Positions 50,771 to 58,284 of a DNA stretch of 64,000 nucleotides are shown one piece after another (position 1 is the stretch's first letter; each line of letters begins with the position of its first letter). The notes under the pieces were generated by a model. It worked only from the letters and a program-made list of their open reading frames with translations. It had not been told where the DNA came from and ran no database searches. The stretch covers positions 1 through 64,000 of the forward strand of contig NZ_SSOJ01000164.1 in the NCBI RefSeq assembly GCF_029871205.1. Direction: 5' to 3'. A program made the translations under genes and the position numbers. The DNA comes from Pseudomonas sp. BN417. GTDB taxonomy: Bacteria; Pseudomonadota; Gammaproteobacteria; Pseudomonadales; Pseudomonadaceae.

Positions 50771-51580
50771 TCAGGCATCCAGGGGCATCACGCCCATATG
50801 GGCGCCGAGGTTGCCCATCTGCGCGCGGGCCATCTCCGGGCCGGTCTGGATGCGGCAGCCGAGGTCGCGGGCGAAGTCCAGGAAGGGCGTGACGACCGGG
50901 TTGGTCACCACATCGGCCACCAGGGCGCCGGGACAAAGCGTTTCCAGCAACTGGCCGGGCAGGGGCATTTCGCCAGTGCCGCCCATGCCCACCGGCGTGG
51001 CGTTCACCACCAGGTCGAAGGCTTCCAGGGTCGGGTACTGGTTGCCGATCTCCAATTGCGGGAAGGCGCCGCGCAACAGGTTGGCCAGGGCTTCGGCGCG
51101 GGGTTTGTCGAGGTCGGCGATCACCAGCTGACGCACGCCGCCTTCGCAGAGCGAATAGGCAATGGCCGCGCCGACGCCGCCCGAACCCACCACCAGCGCG
51201 CGCCGTCCGGCAGGCAGGAAATCATGGGCGCGGGCGGCCTTGAGAAAGCCTTCGCCGTCGACGTTGTCGCCCAGCAGGCGGCCATCGGCCTCGCGACGGA
51301 TCACGTTCACCGAGCGCAGCGCGGCGGCGCGGGGGCTGAGTTCATCGAGGCGGCTGGCCAGCACCTGCTTGTAGGGAACGGTCACCACACAGCCGCGCAG
51401 GTTATTCCAGCCGCGCAGTGCATCGATGAAGGCGGGCAGGTTCTGTTCGGCCATGTCCACGGCGATCATCGCCAGGTCCTGGTCGTTGCTTGAGAACCAG
51501 GCGTTGAAGTTTTCCGGCGATTTCACCTGGGCGATGGGGCTGCCGATGATGGCCACCAGTTGGGTCGAACCACGGATCAT
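50771..51580 (-). CDS. Atypical shikimate-dehydrogenase (AroE-like) protein
   Basis: This 269-residue AroE-fold protein keeps catalytic Lys71 (TVPYK) and Asp108 (GDNVDGEGF) and an NAD(P) motif VGSGGVGAA. The substrate-binding SxS motif reads QVKSP at 18-22, so the first shikimate-contacting Ser is Val, and the usual NTDG reads NVDG. This suggests an altered ring substrate. It heads an operon with two KstD-like flavoproteins and a NIPSNAP protein, divergent from an IclR gene. A Crc/Hfq motif lies 16 bases upstream and a PcaR-like palindrome about 100 bases upstream. It is unlikely to be the biosynthetic aroE. Confidence 0.85.
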   Translation of the reverse strand: MIRGSTQLVAIIGSPIAQVKSPENFNAWFSSNDQDLAMIAVDMAEQNLPAFIDALRGWNNLRGCVVTVPYKQVLASRLDELSPRAAALRSVNVIRREADGRLLGDNVDGEGFLKAARAHDFLPAGRRALVVGSGGVGAAIAYSLCEGGVRQLVIADLDKPRAEALANLLRGAFPQLEIGNQYPTLEAFDLVVNATPVGMGGTGEMPLPGQLLETLCPGALVADVVTNPVVTPFLDFARDLGCRIQTGPEMARAQMGNLGAHMGVMPLDA

Positions 51581-51595
51581 GCTGATCTCCTGGGC

Positions 51596-51603
51596 TTGTT
51601 GTT
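51596..51603 (-). promoter_or_regulatory. Crc/Hfq motif ahead of the aroE-like operon
   Basis: On the minus strand AACAACAA lies 15-23 bases before the ATG, beside the CAGGAG ribosome-binding site. Confidence 0.6.
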
Positions 51604-51680
51604 GTGCCGGCAGTATTGCCAGCGGCCCGGGGGCAGCCAATGAATCCGAAGTTCGTTTTGATTGAAGATCGCAACGGCGC

Positions 51681-51693
51681 TGCGATAATCGCA
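51681..51693. promoter_or_regulatory. IclR/PcaR-type palindrome between the aroE-like operon and iclR
   Basis: TGCGATAATCGCA is a perfect palindrome carrying the CGATAATCG core of the other boxes. It sits between the divergent aroE-like and IclR genes. Confidence 0.65.
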
Positions 51694-51718
51694 CTATTCG
51701 GCAAAATGAACGCCCCTT

Positions 51719-51783
51719 GTAGGGTGCGCTGCGCGCACCGCAACTCCTGCATGGGGTCTGTGGTGCGCACGGCGCACCCTACG
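51719..51783. repeat. GGTGCGC/GCGCACC repeat, copy 5 (long form)
   Basis: GTAGGGTGCGCTGCGCGCACC (minus one base) and GGTGCGCACGGCGCACCCTA are inverted arms around about 24 bases, in the leader of the IclR gene. Confidence 0.85.
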
Positions 51784-51824
51784 GATCGACAACGCAGCAC
51801 GAGTAGAGGATTGGGGAGTAGGAA

Positions 51825-52595
51825 ATGAAGACGCCGACCATCCACCAGCGCGACCTGATTGTGGGGCTGCAGAAAGGCCTCGCATTGATGCAGCTGTTCA
51901 GCGAGGACCATCCGCGCCTCAGCGTGCCCGAGGCGGCGGCGATGTCGGGCCTGACCCAGAGCGCCGCGCGGCGCTTCCTGTTGACCCTGGTACACGAGGG
52001 CTTCGCCGAGACCGACGGCCGCCAGTACTGGCTGACCGCCAAGGCCCTGCGGATCGGCCAGGCCTACGTGGATTCGGCGCAGCTGCCGCGCATGCTGCGG
52101 CCCATAGTCGAGCAGGTGGCGCGGACCACCCAGGAGCATGTGTCGGTGGGGCTACGTGATGGCGATGACATCGTCCACATCGTGCGCAGCCGCTACAGCC
52201 ATATCGCGTCGCTATCCATCCGCCCCGGCTCGCGCATGCCCATGTACTGCACTGCCAGCGGGCGCATCTGGCTGGCGGCATTTTCAGAGGGGGAGCTGGA
52301 CGCCTACTTCGCGCGGGTGGAACCGCGCCAGCGGACGCCCTTTACCCGCACCAGTATCGAGGAGTTGAAGGAAGAGCTGCGCAAGGTGGCCGCTCAGGGT
52401 TACTCGGTAGTCGACCAGGAATATGAAGCGGGCATGTGCGTCCTCGGCGTGCCGCTGACGAACCGCAAGGGCGAGCTAAAGGCCACCCTCACCATCACCA
52501 CCCATGCCTCGCGCATGAGCGGCGACGAGATGCGCCAGCGCTACCTGACGCCCCTGTATGAGGCGCAGGCCTTGTTGAAGCCGGTGCTGGATTGA
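51825..52595 (+). CDS. IclR-family regulator of the aroE-like operon (inferred)
   Basis: This 256-residue IclR protein has an HTH at about residues 8-68 (LIVGLQKGLALMQLFSEDHPRLSVPEAAAMSGLTQSAARRFL region) and an effector domain similar in layout to PcaR (TASGRIWLAAFSEGELDAYF). It is divergent from the aroE-like / flavoprotein operon with the palindrome TGCGATAATCGCA between them, the usual place for an autoregulating IclR. It resembles PcaR-type regulators more than the IclR at 30.9 kb does, which may explain why its box looks like a PcaR box. Confidence 0.86.
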   Translation: MKTPTIHQRDLIVGLQKGLALMQLFSEDHPRLSVPEAAAMSGLTQSAARRFLLTLVHEGFAETDGRQYWLTAKALRIGQAYVDSAQLPRMLRPIVEQVARTTQEHVSVGLRDGDDIVHIVRSRYSHIASLSIRPGSRMPMYCTASGRIWLAAFSEGELDAYFARVEPRQRTPFTRTSIEELKEELRKVAAQGYSVVDQEYEAGMCVLGVPLTNRKGELKATLTITTHASRMSGDEMRQRYLTPLYEAQALLKPVLD

Positions 52596-52603
52596 GCGGG
52601 AAG

Positions 52604-52645
52604 GGCGGGCCTGCGGCCCGCATCGCGAATGAATTCGCTCCCACA
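52604..52645. repeat. Half of the four-hairpin repeat, copy 9
   Basis: Only the GGGCGGGCC...GGCCCGC hairpin and the right arm CGAATGAATTCGCTCCCACA remain. It is followed 20 bases later by the GGTGCGC-type repeat. Confidence 0.75.
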
Positions 52646-52666
52646 GGAATGGGAACCGAGGGATCG

Positions 52667-52730
52667 GTAGGGTGCGCCGCGCGCACCGGAACTTTCGCGC
52701 GGATTGCCTGGTGCGCACGGCGCACCCTAC
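52667..52730. repeat. GGTGCGC/GCGCACC repeat, copy 6 (long form)
   Basis: GTAGGGTGCGCCGCGCGCACC (minus one base) and GGTGCGCACGGCGCACCCTA are inverted arms around about 25 bases. Confidence 0.85.
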
Positions 52731-52754
52731 GGGACTGGCGGTGAGGGAGGACGA

Positions 52755-53612
52755 TCAGCCATTCATGCTGGCGAAGTGGGCCATCATCCGCGGTGCGTCC
52801 GCGGTCACCCCGCTGAAGAGTTCGAACGCCTTGACCGCCTGGAACACCGCCATGGTGCCGCCGTCCAGGGTGCGGCAGCCGAGGGCGCGGGCGTCGCGCA
52901 GCAGTTCGGTTTCCAGCGGGAAGTAGATGATCTCCGCCACCCATAGCTCAGGCCGCAGCAGTTCCGCCGGCACCGGGGTACCTGGCAGCTTGGCCATGCC
53001 GATGGGGGTGGTGTTGACCAGACCGTCGGCCTCCAGCATGGCGCTGGACAGGTCAGTGCCGAGGGCGGCGCGGCCGGCGCCAAAGTGCTGGTTGAGGTTG
53101 TCCACCAGGGCCTGGCCACGGACGGCGTCCACTTCGAACAGGGTCAGGCGCTCGACGCCTTCGGCCAGCAGGGCGTGGGCCACCGCGGAGCCGGCGCCAC
53201 CGGCACCCATCTGCACCACCTGGCGGCGTTGTACTTCAGGCAGGCCACGGCGGAAGCCCTCGCCGAAGCCCAGGCAATCGGTGTTGTGGCCGACGCGCTT
53301 GCCGTCCTTCAGCACCACGGTGTTCACCGCGCCGATGCCGGCGGCTTCGGGCGAGAGTTCGTCCAGCAGCGGGATGATCGCCTGCTTGCAGGGGAAGGTG
53401 ATGTTCAGCCCGGTGTAGCCCATGCGCTCGGCGGCGCCGAGCAGGTCGGGGAGGGCGCTGCTGTCCAGTTTCAGCTGATCCAGGTCGATGAGGCGATAGA
53501 GATAGCGCAGGCCCTGGGCGTCGCCCTCATGCTCGTGCATGGCGGGGGTGCGGGAAGCCTGGATACCGGCGCCGATCAGGCCGGCGAGGATGGAGTTCTT
53601 GCTCTGGGACAT
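52755..53612 (-). CDS. Quinate/shikimate dehydrogenase (QsuD/RifI-like)
   Basis: This 285-residue AroE-superfamily enzyme has the catabolic-type N-terminus ILAGLIGAGIQASRTPAMHE (SRTP at 20-23 in place of SxS), catalytic Lys76 (TFPCK) and Asp112 (GHNTDCLGFG), and the NAD motif GAGGAGSAVAHA. It closely resembles Corynebacterium QsuD, an NAD-dependent quinate/shikimate dehydrogenase. It would make 3-dehydroquinate or 3-dehydroshikimate without PQQ. aroQ lies immediately upstream in the same operon (five-base gap). A GTG nine bases earlier overlaps the aroQ stop and could also be the start. Confidence 0.9.
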   Translation of the reverse strand: MSQSKNSILAGLIGAGIQASRTPAMHEHEGDAQGLRYLYRLIDLDQLKLDSSALPDLLGAAERMGYTGLNITFPCKQAIIPLLDELSPEAAGIGAVNTVVLKDGKRVGHNTDCLGFGEGFRRGLPEVQRRQVVQMGAGGAGSAVAHALLAEGVERLTLFEVDAVRGQALVDNLNQHFGAGRAALGTDLSSAMLEADGLVNTTPIGMAKLPGTPVPAELLRPELWVAEIIYFPLETELLRDARALGCRTLDGGTMAVFQAVKAFELFSGVTADAPRMMAHFASMNG

Positions 53613-53617
53613 GGCGC

Positions 53618-54061
53618 TCACCCCTTGTTGAACAGCTGGCCGAAGTGTTGCAGCCCCAGGCTGTAGCCCTGGCTGCCGAGACCGCAGATCACGCCGACGG
53701 CGATGGCGGAGACGAAGGAGTGGTGGCGGAATTCCTCGCGCTTGTGCACGTTGGACAGGTGCACTTCGATCACCGGCAGCTCGCTGGCCACCAGGGCGTC
53801 ACGGATGGCGACCGAGGTGTGAGTCCAGGCGGCGGGGTTGATCAGGATGCCGGCGCAGCGGCCGCGCGCCTGGTGGATCCAGTCGATCAGTTCGCCTTCA
53901 TGGTTGGTCTGGCGGAAGTCCACCTCGAAGCCCAGCTCGGCGGCGGTGCGGCTGCACAGGGCGGAAATGTCGGCAAGGGTTTCATGGCCGTAGGTGGCGG
54001 GCTCACGGGTGCCGAGCATATTGAGGTTCGGGCCGTTGAGGACCAGGACAGTGCGAGTCAT
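53618..54061 (-). CDS. aroQ: Type II 3-dehydroquinate dehydratase
   Basis: This 147-residue type II dehydroquinase has [18 protein letters not shown] (8-25, with the mobile-loop Arg19 and catalytic Tyr24), [16 protein letters not shown] near 75-90 and [17 protein letters not shown] with the catalytic His. It interconverts 3-dehydroquinate and 3-dehydroshikimate. Co-transcription with the QsuD-like dehydrogenase, and a TetR-like element plus Crc/Hfq motif upstream, mark it as the catabolic copy, not the biosynthetic one. Confidence 0.94.
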   Translation of the reverse strand: MTRTVLVLNGPNLNMLGTREPATYGHETLADISALCSRTAAELGFEVDFRQTNHEGELIDWIHQARGRCAGILINPAAWTHTSVAIRDALVASELPVIEVHLSNVHKREEFRHHSFVSAIAVGVICGLGSQGYSLGLQHFGQLFNKG

Positions 54062-54077
54062 TACAGCGGTATCTCCA

Positions 54078-54085
54078 TTGTTGTT
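54078..54085 (-). promoter_or_regulatory. Crc/Hfq motif ahead of aroQ
   Basis: On the minus strand AACAACAA is followed by TGGAGATA, the ribosome-binding site of aroQ. Confidence 0.62.
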
Positions 54086-54123
54086 CTGGCCCGGCCGGGA
54101 AGCCGGGACGGTCTGACAATGAA

Positions 54124-54142
54124 AATGTACTAACTAGTTACT
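54124..54142 (-). promoter_or_regulatory. TetR-like element ahead of aroQ
   Basis: On the minus strand AGTAACTAGTTAGTACATT matches the quiC element at 16 of 19 positions. Its core TAACTAGTTA is a perfect palindrome. Confidence 0.65.
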
Positions 54143-54230
54143 TAGGTCAATTTGCCGCAGGGATTAGCGTGCGGTTATCGGACGGGAATAGGGGGATTGG
54201 CCAGGGGCCGGCAGAGCTTCGAATCATGCC

Positions 54231-54296
54231 GTAGGGTGCGCTGCGCGCACCGGAACCTCTGCGCGAGCGCTTTGGTGCGCGCGGCGCACCCTACGG
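54231..54296. repeat. GGTGCGC/GCGCACC repeat, copy 7 (long form)
   Basis: GTAGGGTGCGCTGCGCGCACC (minus one base) and GGTGCGCGCGGCGCACCCTA are inverted arms around about 25 bases. It lies at the 3' end of glcB, next to the aroQ promoter region. Confidence 0.85.
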
Positions 54297-54301
54297 ACGG
54301 G

Positions 54302-56476
54302 TCATGCCCCCTGCTTGAACGCCAGGCGGAAGCGGTGCAGCAGCGGCTCGGTGTAGCCGCTGGGCTGGGCGAAGCCTTCGAAGACCAGGGCGCAGGCGGC
54401 CTGGAAGGCGATGGAGGCGTCGAAGTCCGGAGCCATCGGCCGGTAATTCGGGTCGCTGGCATTCTGCTGGTCCACCACCTTCGCCATGCGCTGCAGCACC
54501 TCCAGCACCTGCTCGCGGCTGACCACGCCGTGGCGCAGCCAGTTGGCCATGTGCTGGCTGGAGATGCGCAGGGTGGCGCGGTCTTCCATCAGGCCCACGT
54601 CGTGGATGTCCGGCACCTTGGAGCAGCCGACACCCTGTTCCACCCAGCGCACCACATAGCCGAGCAGGCCCTGGGCGTTGTTCTCCAGTTCTTCGCCTAT
54701 GGCGTCCGTACTCCAGTCGGGCTTCTCGGCAACCGGCACCGTCAACAGACCGTTCAGCAGCCCGTCGCGCTCGGCGGCAAGGTCGATACGCTCCAGCTCC
54801 CGCTGCACTGCCTGTACATCTACCTGGTGGTAGTGCAGCGCGTGCAGCGTCGCGGCGGTGGGAGAGGGCACCCAGGCGGTGTTGGCGCCGGCCCTGGGGT
54901 GGGCGATCTTCTGCTCCAGCATGGCTGCCATCAGGTCCGGCATGGCCCACATGCCCTTGCCGATCTGCGCCCGGCCGCGCAGCCCGCAGGCCAGGCCCAC
55001 CAGGACATTGTTGCGCTCGTAGGCCTGGATCCAGGCGGTGGATTTCATATCGCCCTTGCGCAGCATGGGGCCGGCTGCCATGGCGCTGTGCATCTCGTCG
55101 CCGGTGCGGTCGAGGAAGCCTGTATTGATGAAGGCGACCCGCGCCGAAGCGGCGGCGAGGCAGGCCTGCAGGTTGACGCTGGTGCGCCGTTCCTCGTCCA
55201 TGATGCCCATCTTCAGGGTGTGGCGCGGCAGGCCCAGCAAGTCTTCGACACGGCCGAAGAGTTCGTCGGCAAAGGCGACTTCGGCCGGACCATGCATCTT
55301 CGGCTTGACGATGTAGATGGAGCCGCGTCGCGAGTTGCGCCGGCTGTTCAGGTCATGCAGTGACGCCAGGGTGGTGATCACGCCGTCGAGTATGCCCTCG
55401 GGGATCTCGCGTCTTTCGCCGTCGAGGATCGCCGGATTGGTCATCAGGTGGCCGACATTGCGCACGAACATCAGCGACCGGCCGGGCAGGGCCAGGGCCG
55501 AGCCGTCGGCGGCGGTGTAGTTGCGATCCGGATTGAGGCTGCGGGTGATGGTCCTGCCGCCCTTGCTGACGGTTTCTGTGAGGTCGCCCTTCATAAGGCC
55601 CAGCCAGTTGCGGTAGACATGCACCTTGTCGGCGGCGTCCACCGCGGCCACCGAATCCTCGCAATCCATGATGGTGCTGAGGGCAGCCTCCAGCAGCAGG
55701 TCCTTAATTCCGGCAGCATCGGTCTTGCCGATCGGGTGACCAGCGTCGATCTGGATCTCGAAATGCAGGCCATTGTTCTTCAGCAGGATGGCGCTGGGCG
55801 CCTCGGCCGCGCCCTGGTGGCCGACGAAGCGCTGCGGATCGCGCAGGCCGCTCTGGCGGTTGCCGAGGCTGACCTGCAGCCGGCCGTCCTCCACCCGGTA
55901 ACCGGTGGCCTCGGCGTGGGAGCCTTCGGCCAGCGGCGCGGCCTGGTCGAGGAAGGCGCGGGCGAAGGCGATCACTCGCGCGCCGCGCACCGGGTTGTAG
56001 CCGGCGCCTTGCTCGCTACCCTTGTCTTCGGCGATGGCGTCGGTGCCGTAGAGGGCGTCGTAGAGCGAGCCCCAGCGGGCGTTGGCGGCATTCAGCGCGT
56101 AGCGCGGGTTGGAAACCGGCACCACCAGCTGCGGTCCGGCCTGCTCGGCGAGTTCCGGGTCGACATTGGCGGTGCTGATCCGCGCCTGGGCAGGTTGCTG
56201 CACCAGGTAGCCGATTTTGCCGAGAAAGGCACGGTAGGTCGTCATATCACGAATCGGACCGGGGTTGTCGTGGTGCCAGTTGTCCAGTTCGCTCTGCAGG
56301 CGGTCGCGTTCTGCGAGCAGGGCACGGTTCTTCGGCGCCAGGTCATGGACCAGCGCGTCGAAGCCCTGCCAGAAGGCGGCTGGGTCCAGGCCGGTGCCCG
56401 GTAGCGCCTCGTTGTCGATGAAATGTGCCAGTTCGGCGGCCACCTGCAGGCGGTGGCGGGATACGCGTTCGGTCAT
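54302..56476 (-). CDS. glcB: Malate synthase G
   Basis: This 724-residue protein is the normal length of malate synthase G, starting [29 protein letters not shown]. The family blocks [16 protein letters not shown] (near residue 270), [18 protein letters not shown] and [18 protein letters not shown] are all present. It condenses glyoxylate and acetyl-CoA to malate. The ATG at 56476 has GGAGAA upstream; an earlier in-frame ATG is possible but not conserved. It ends the glcDEFGB operon and supplies the exit for glyoxylate from glycolate oxidase. Confidence 0.96.
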   Translation of the reverse strand: MTERVSRHRLQVAAELAHFIDNEALPGTGLDPAAFWQGFDALVHDLAPKNRALLAERDRLQSELDNWHHDNPGPIRDMTTYRAFLGKIGYLVQQPAQARISTANVDPELAEQAGPQLVVPVSNPRYALNAANARWGSLYDALYGTDAIAEDKGSEQGAGYNPVRGARVIAFARAFLDQAAPLAEGSHAEATGYRVEDGRLQVSLGNRQSGLRDPQRFVGHQGAAEAPSAILLKNNGLHFEIQIDAGHPIGKTDAAGIKDLLLEAALSTIMDCEDSVAAVDAADKVHVYRNWLGLMKGDLTETVSKGGRTITRSLNPDRNYTAADGSALALPGRSLMFVRNVGHLMTNPAILDGERREIPEGILDGVITTLASLHDLNSRRNSRRGSIYIVKPKMHGPAEVAFADELFGRVEDLLGLPRHTLKMGIMDEERRTSVNLQACLAAASARVAFINTGFLDRTGDEMHSAMAAGPMLRKGDMKSTAWIQAYERNNVLVGLACGLRGRAQIGKGMWAMPDLMAAMLEQKIAHPRAGANTAWVPSPTAATLHALHYHQVDVQAVQRELERIDLAAERDGLLNGLLTVPVAEKPDWSTDAIGEELENNAQGLLGYVVRWVEQGVGCSKVPDIHDVGLMEDRATLRISSQHMANWLRHGVVSREQVLEVLQRMAKVVDQQNASDPNYRPMAPDFDASIAFQAACALVFEGFAQPSGYTEPLLHRFRLAFKQGA

Positions 56477-56496
56477 GTTGTGCTTCTCCATCGAAT

Positions 56497-56898
56497 TCAG
56501 GCCAGGCACTGGGCGCCGGCACGGGCGATCTGGGCATCCTGCTCGGCCTTGACGCCGGACACGCCGACGGCGCCGACGACCTGGCCGTCCACCAGCACCG
56601 GCACGCCGCCTTCCAGGGAGGTGAGCAATGGCGCCGAGAGAAAGGCGCTACGCCCGCCATTGACCATGTCTTCATAGCCCTTGGATTCGCGGCGGCCGAG
56701 TGCGGCGGTGCGGGCTTTCTCGGTGGCGATGTAGGCGCTTATGGGTGCGCATCCGTCGAGGCGCTCCAGGGCCAACGGATGGCCGCCGTCGTCGACCACG
56801 GCGATGGATACTTGCCATTGGTTGGCTTCGGCCTCGGCACGGGCGGCGGCGAGGATGCGGGTGACTTCGGTGTGGCTCAGGATGGCTTTGTGTTGCAT
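56497..56898 (-). CDS. glcG: GlcG/HbpS-family protein (DUF336)
   Basis: This 133-residue GlcG-type protein has the core [37 protein letters not shown] (30-66) and [25 protein letters not shown] near the C-terminus. The family includes haem-binding HbpS, but the role of GlcG in the glycolate operon is unknown. It lies 20 bases upstream of glcB and after a palindromic repeat that follows glcF. The start at 56898 (MQHKAIL) matches the conserved N-terminus. Confidence 0.9.
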   Translation of the reverse strand: MQHKAILSHTEVTRILAAARAEAEANQWQVSIAVVDDGGHPLALERLDGCAPISAYIATEKARTAALGRRESKGYEDMVNGGRSAFLSAPLLTSLEGGVPVLVDGQVVGAVGVSGVKAEQDAQIARAGAQCLA

Positions 56899-56963
56899 GG
56901 GGGCCTCGAAGGGTTGGTCGATCTGTTTCCCCTCTCTCATGAGCGGGGCGTCGGCTCGGGCGT

Positions 56964-57045
56964 CGTTGGGCTTCGCTCCGCTCAGCCCAACCTACTAAGG
57001 CACCGGGGCACCCGTAGGTTGGTGCTGAGCCTGCGAAGCCCAACA
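56964..57045. repeat. GTAGGTTGGGC palindromic repeat, copy 2, inside the glc operon
   Basis: GTTGGGCTTCGC...GCCCAACCTAC and GTAGGTTGG...GCGAAGCCCAAC are inverted arms. Compared with copy 1 (20821) the order of inner and outer arms is turned inside out. It lies between glcF and glcG. Confidence 0.8.
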
Positions 57046-57064
57046 TGGCTGTCAGGGTCTTTCT

Positions 57065-58282
57065 TCAGCCCATGGCTTCGTCCACCAGCTCGATCCAGTG
57101 CCGCACCGGGGTGCGGCCGGCGCCATCCAGGTGGGTCTGGCAGCCGATATTGGCGGTGGCGATCACCTGGGGCTGGCCGCTCTCCAGGGCGTTGAGCTTG
57201 TTGTCGCGCAGCTGCCGTGACAGCTCCGGCTGGGTGATGGAGTAGGTGCCGGCGGAGCCGCAGCAGAGGTGTGCGTCCGGCACCGGTGTCAGGTGGAAGC
57301 CCAGGCGGGCGAGCACGCCTTCCACAGCACCGCCGAGCTTCTGCGCGTGTTGCAGGGTGCAGGGGCAATGGAACGCGAGGCGCAGGTCGCCGCGAATGCC
57401 GAGGCTTTCCAGTGGCGCATCGCGCAGCACCTCCACCAGGTCTCTGGCCAGTTGGCTGACCCGCTCGGCCTTGGCGGCGTAGCGCGGGTCGTGCATGAGC
57501 AGATGGCCGTAATCCTTGACGAAGGCGCCGCAGCCACTGGCGGTCTGGATGATGGCTTCTGCACCGCTTTCGATGGCCGGCCACCAGGCGTCGATATTGC
57601 GCCGGGCGCGGTCGAGGCCGGCGTCCTGGGCATTCAGGTGGTAGTCCACGGCGCCGCAGCAACCCGCTTCACGGGCTGGCTCGACGCTGATGCCCAGGCG
57701 GTCCAGCACCCGCGCGGTCGCGGCATTGGTGTTGGGCGAAAGCCCAGGCTGCACGCAACCTTCGAGCATCAGTACATGGCGGGTGTGGCGGACGGCAGGG
57801 CGCGGGCGGGCCGGACGAACCTGGCGCGGCAGCTTGGCCTTGAGCGCTTCCGGCAGCAGCGGGCGGAAGGCATTTCCGGTGTGCACCAGTGCCTTGAACA
57901 GCCCGGCATGGGGCACCACGGCGCGCAGCCCGGCACGCAACATGCGCTCGGCAAAGGGGCGCGGCACCTGTTCCTCGACCACCGCGCGGCCGATATCCAG
58001 CAGGTTGTGATACTGCACGCCTGACGGGCAGGTGGTCTCGCAGTTGCGGCAGGATAGGCAGCGGTCCAGGTGCTGCAGGGTGCTGGCACTGGGCTCATGG
58101 CCCTCCAGCACCTGTTTCATCAGGTAGATGCGCCCGCGCGGGCCGTCCAGTTCATCGCCAAGCAACTGATACGTGGGGCAGGTGGCATTGCAGAAGCCGC
58201 AGTGCACGCAGCTGCGCAGGATGGCTTCGGCCTCTTCGCCGCGCGGCAGGGCGCGGGCCTGTTCACTCAGATGGGTTTGCAT
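57065..58282 (-). CDS. glcF: Glycolate oxidase iron-sulfur subunit
   Basis: This 405-residue subunit has two [4Fe-4S] motifs, CVHCGFCNATCP (25-36) and CLSCRNCETTCP (near 75-86), and two CCG-type cysteine-rich domains (AGCCGAVDYH near 208; HLCCGSAGTY near 343). It passes electrons from GlcD/GlcE to the quinone pool at the membrane. It lies two bases from glcE. A palindromic repeat follows it inside the operon. Confidence 0.95.
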   Translation of the reverse strand: MQTHLSEQARALPRGEEAEAILRSCVHCGFCNATCPTYQLLGDELDGPRGRIYLMKQVLEGHEPSASTLQHLDRCLSCRNCETTCPSGVQYHNLLDIGRAVVEEQVPRPFAERMLRAGLRAVVPHAGLFKALVHTGNAFRPLLPEALKAKLPRQVRPARPRPAVRHTRHVLMLEGCVQPGLSPNTNAATARVLDRLGISVEPAREAGCCGAVDYHLNAQDAGLDRARRNIDAWWPAIESGAEAIIQTASGCGAFVKDYGHLLMHDPRYAAKAERVSQLARDLVEVLRDAPLESLGIRGDLRLAFHCPCTLQHAQKLGGAVEGVLARLGFHLTPVPDAHLCCGSAGTYSITQPELSRQLRDNKLNALESGQPQVIATANIGCQTHLDGAGRTPVRHWIELVDEAMG

Positions 58283-58284
58283 GG

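Noticed and set aside
50771-53612. Biosynthetic shikimate pathway genes
   Set aside because: The AroE-like proteins and AroQ sit in regulated catabolic operons with Crc/Hfq motifs and lack the typical AroE substrate motif.
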